Of a DNA stretch of 8,324 bases, positions 6,259 to 8,324 are shown one piece after another. The notes under the pieces are model-generated. The model saw nothing but the letters and a program-made list of their open reading frames with translations, had not been told where the DNA came from and did not search any database. Origin of the DNA: Clostridiales bacterium (GTDB lineage: Bacteria; Bacillota; Clostridia; Oscillospirales; QAMX01); assembly GCA_012841675.1 (NCBI GenBank), contig DUUG01000176.1, positions 1-8,324 on the forward strand, given 5' to 3'. Position 1 is the first letter of the stretch. Each line of letters starts with the position of its first letter. Position numbers and translations under genes: made by a program.

Positions 6259-7545
6259 ATGAAAATTTGGCAGGAAACCATTTGCCGTGTCCGTGATACG
6301 AAAAACGGCGCTTCTCCCCTTTGGTGCTATGGCTCTACCGCTATTATGCGTCTTGGCGATAAGGTGGTTGCTACCGTTCCGGCAAACGACAACAATGTGT
6401 TGCCCTTGGCCGACCGGCACATTGAATTGTATGCCAAAACGGGGGATGGCCCTTGGCAAAAAATCTGGCATGATATGCGTTTTACGAGGGAACCGGCCCC
6501 GATTCTGCGCAGGGATGACCAGAGTATATGGATTTCTTTAAACCCTTCCGAAAAAGATGTGCCCATAGGACAAGGAATTGAGTACGGCCCTGCCATTCCT
6601 ACTTTGGCCCTATTTGATTTGACAAAGCAAGGCGAGCCGACGTTGGAGCGGTTGCCCTTAGGCGATTATTATTTTATGGATCACTCCTACCGGGGGATGG
6701 CCATTGACAGGCAGACGGGCGATTTGTTTATCACCTGGCAGTATGTAGAAGGAGAGGGGAAGCACTGTTTCCTCCTGCGCACCCCAAAAGGGGATGTTAC
6801 GGGGAAACTGGAATTTCCCGTGCGCGCTTGCTATCACAATCTGGCGGTGAAGGATAAAAAGGCCTATGTTTTGGCAATCAGCGATATTTGTGAGCCGGTG
6901 GCCGAATGGGCGGAATATAAGTATGCCAAAACGGGGGTTCGGTGGGACTACGATTTTCGAAACCTTTATTTTACCTATTGTAATGACATAACAACGGGGG
7001 AATTTGCCCCGGCGGCTTTGATTGACAGCCGGGAGGAAACCTGTGGCCAGATTCGCAATCTGGATTTGTTTGTGGCGGACAGCGGTGTTTGCTACCTTGT
7101 ATATGAGGCAAAGCGCATATGGCACGATTTTATGCGCGATCGGTTTTTCCCGGAGGTTCGTTTTGACACGGTACTTACTCTTTGCGCCGTTAAGGACGGG
7201 AACGTGCTTTGGCGGAAAGAATTGGATGCCGAACGGGAAACGGATGACCGGCAGAATACAAAGGCAAGCTACAGCGCGGCCTTTTTCCAAAGGGCGGACG
7301 GTTCCTTGGGGCTTCTTTTCAATAAGACAGGAAGCAACGGAACGGGCATGGCCGACGGGTGGTATTTGTCCCGGGGCGAGCTTGCGGAATACGGTAACCC
7401 CGCATTTAGCAGACTTGACGTTTCCTGCCCGCCGAATGGTTTCCACACGGCAAGACCCCGATGCGGCGCTTTGCCCTCGGATGTGCTAGATGTTTTGACG
7501 GTGGACGGGGAGGAGGTTGTATATCTCCGGATTCCGGCGGTATAA
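6259..7545 (+). CDS. Protein of unknown function, probable soluble beta-propeller
   Basis: I do not recognise this 428-residue protein. It has no signal peptide, no membrane segment and no nucleotide-binding or obvious catalytic motif. It is rich in aromatic residues and alternating beta-type segments. Stretches of roughly 45-60 residues repeat a pattern of a short exposed motif, a strand, a turn containing D/G, and a strand ending in an aromatic residue: near 24-70, 77-121, 141-180 (DHSYRGMAID...GDLFITW), 190-215 (CYHNLAVKDKKAYVLAI), 265-320, 336-372 (ASYSAAFFQRADGSLGLLF) and 395-426. This suggests a six- or seven-bladed propeller related in shape to BNR/sialidase-like folds, but that is inference. 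AGGGG (6249-6253) lies 5 nt before the ATG. The gene follows yifB by 35 nt with no terminator and ends before the strong hairpin at 7574, so it is likely the last gene of the prfB-yifB unit. Codon use looks like that of its neighbours, so there is no sign of recent transfer. Confidence 0.85.
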   Translation: MKIWQETICRVRDTKNGASPLWCYGSTAIMRLGDKVVATVPANDNNVLPLADRHIELYAKTGDGPWQKIWHDMRFTREPAPILRRDDQSIWISLNPSEKDVPIGQGIEYGPAIPTLALFDLTKQGEPTLERLPLGDYYFMDHSYRGMAIDRQTGDLFITWQYVEGEGKHCFLLRTPKGDVTGKLEFPVRACYHNLAVKDKKAYVLAISDICEPVAEWAEYKYAKTGVRWDYDFRNLYFTYCNDITTGEFAPAALIDSREETCGQIRNLDLFVADSGVCYLVYEAKRIWHDFMRDRFFPEVRFDTVLTLCAVKDGNVLWRKELDAERETDDRQNTKASYSAAFFQRADGSLGLLFNKTGSNGTGMADGWYLSRGELAEYGNPAFSRLDVSCPPNGFHTARPRCGALPSDVLDVLTVDGEEVVYLRIPAV

Positions 7546-7573
7546 GGCGTGGTGTACTTTGCTATTATAGAAC

Positions 7574-7606
7574 AAAAAAGGCTATGCGTTTTGCATAGCC
7601 TTTTTT
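7574..7606. terminator. Symmetric intrinsic terminator between convergent genes
   Basis: GGCTATGC (7580-7587) and GCATAGCC (7593-7600) form a perfect 8-bp stem around a GTTTT loop. Six A's precede it and six T's follow, so it works as a Rho-independent terminator on both strands. It ends the prfB-yifB-unknown gene operon 28 nt after its stop codon, and the minus-strand genes from the right, whose last stop is at 7610. Confidence 0.93.
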
Positions 7607-7609
7607 GCA

Positions 7610-7819
7610 CTATGAATTTTCAAGCTCGGCGATCATTTGCTCAAGGGCTTCTATGTTATTACGGTACTGTCCTTCAAACATATCGGTAAAACTGTACATG
7701 TGATGAATCAGCCATGTTCTGTCGTCGGTAGGTTCAAATGTCACATCGTATACATTTTTGCTGAAACTTATGCTTGTTTCAGCTTGTGTAGTAAAAGCCG
7801 ATATGCCTCTTTTTGACAA
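7610..7819 (-). pseudogene. Decayed C-terminal fragment resembling the upstream partial gene
   Basis: A 69-codon frame ends at TAG 7610-7612. Its only start candidate is TTG at 7819, with no ribosome binding site and a TGA two codons upstream. Residues 24-67 resemble the C-terminus of the gene at 7870-8324: YDV...T...W.I..MYS and IEALEQMIAE here, against YDV...T...WRIESMHS and IEELEKLAAE there. The DNA just before this also matches: minus-strand GGCTTTTACTACACAAGCTG (7780-7799) against the FYYNRQL codons at 8023-8046, with a gap that breaks the frame. Between the two frames (7820-7873) the same frame holds four stops. The best reading is a tandem duplicate that lost its 5' part and acquired frameshifts. 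A real small protein cannot be excluded, but the missing start signals argue against it. Confidence 0.5.
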
Positions 7820-7869
7820 GGTTCACATGGCTTATCATTGGGCAACAGGGAGGCAAGCTTATTGCTTAC

Positions 7870-8324
7870 TCATCGGTATTGCTCGGCGGCCAGTTTCTCC
7901 AGTTCCTCGATTTTGCCTCGGTGCTCGGCTTCCAACGGGGTGTGCTCATGGTTGGCGCTATGCATGGATTCGATGCGCCAGCCGTTATTTGTTTCCTTTA
8001 ATATTACGTCATACCAGGCGGGCAGCTGTCTGTTGTAGTAGAAATCGTGTTCTTCTGCTCGAGCGTACGTGCAGGTGTGTACAAGCGTAAGACGAATGGT
8101 GTTGTTTTGTTGCTCGCTTTCCGTGACGGAAATTGCCTGCCGGAAGCGGAGGACCGGGTTGTCTTCTTTTCTTCGCAGACCGCTGATATAGGAAGTCTCG
8201 GCTGTATAATACCGGCAGGATTCGTTATTCCTGCCGCCGGCAAAATAGGGCGTGTAGTCAAAGGACACGAAATGGTGTTCGGCTTCGCCCTTGGCAAAAA
8301 GAAAGTCTTTTAAAAGCGCTTGCA
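7870..8324 (-). CDS. Unknown protein, C-terminal 150 residues (N-terminus beyond window edge)
   Basis: The minus-strand frame is open from the right window edge to TGA at 7870-7872, giving 150 visible residues. A GTG at 8268 could start a 132-residue protein, but it has no ribosome binding site and the frame stays open upstream (QALLKDFLFAKGEAEHH), so the gene very likely begins outside the window. The visible part shows a helix-like start, SFDYTPYFAGGRNNES, beta-type segments (TIRLTLVHTCTYARAEEHDFYY; WYDVILKETNNGWRIESM) and a C-terminal charged helix (GKIEELEKLAAEQ). This layout recalls the accessory N-terminal region of firmicute amidase-domain proteins, or an NTF2-like fold, but I cannot assign either. 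The ATGA overlap at its end (7870-7873) opens only a four-codon frame. The downstream fragment at 7610-7819 appears to be a decayed copy of its C-terminus. Confidence 0.6.
   Translation of the reverse strand, partial: QALLKDFLFAKGEAEHHFVSFDYTPYFAGGRNNESCRYYTAETSYISGLRRKEDNPVLRFRQAISVTESEQQNNTIRLTLVHTCTYARAEEHDFYYNRQLPAWYDVILKETNNGWRIESMHSANHEHTPLEAEHRGKIEELEKLAAEQYR

Noticed and set aside
7870..7873. Translational coupling by ATGA overlap between the right-hand gene and a downstream gene
   Set aside because: The ATG opens a frame that stops after four codons (TAA at 7859-7861), with three more stops before 7819, so no functional coupled gene remains.
8047..8313. 88-codon plus-strand open frame at the right end
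   Set aside because: It is antisense to the partial minus-strand gene, which shows paralogy to its neighbour and so is the real coding frame. No ribosome binding site was seen for the plus frame.

Overview
The window looks like ordinary chromosomal DNA of a Gram-positive-lineage bacterium (Bacillota, probably Clostridia or Negativicutes). This is inferred from strong AGGAGG-type ribosome binding sites, GTG and TTG starts, sigma-A-like promoters, and housekeeping proteins that read like firmicute versions. I cannot name the species. Five genes are confidently recognised. One long gene, one partial gene and one gene remnant are of unknown function.

Layout: (1) 1-915, minus strand: the N-terminal 305 codons of argG (argininosuccinate synthase), running off the left edge. 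(2) 916-1174: a divergent control region with a near-consensus promoter for each direction and several inverted repeats, one of them a perfect 12-bp palindrome over the argG -10 box. (3) 1175-2239, plus: a type II branched-chain amino acid aminotransferase, probably starting at TTG. (4) 2337-3374, plus: an orphan PTS EIIC-like membrane protein. (5) 3375-3560: an intergenic region dominated by an 82-nt rod-like hairpin with a T-rich tail and a TATAAT just upstream. It is either the EIIC terminator or a small structured RNA. (6) 3561-7545, plus: a probable operon of prfB (release factor 2, without the usual programmed frameshift), a YifB/ComM-type AAA+ ATPase, and a 428-residue protein of unknown function that looks like a soluble beta-propeller. 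It ends at a strong symmetric terminator (7574-7606). (7) 7610-8324, minus: a partial gene of unknown family entering from the right edge, followed by a decayed fragment that resembles that gene's C-terminus. This suggests a tandem duplication with decay of the downstream copy.

Functionally, argG and the aminotransferase are amino-acid metabolism genes (arginine; Leu/Ile/Val) facing away from each other, so shared nutritional control is possible but not shown. The prfB-yifB-unknown gene unit is unrelated to them. I see no CRISPR array, transposase, rRNA, tRNA or obvious defence system. The most interesting items are the 82-nt hairpin RNA, the unknown propeller protein in the prfB operon, the frameshift-free prfB, and the decayed paralogue at the right end.
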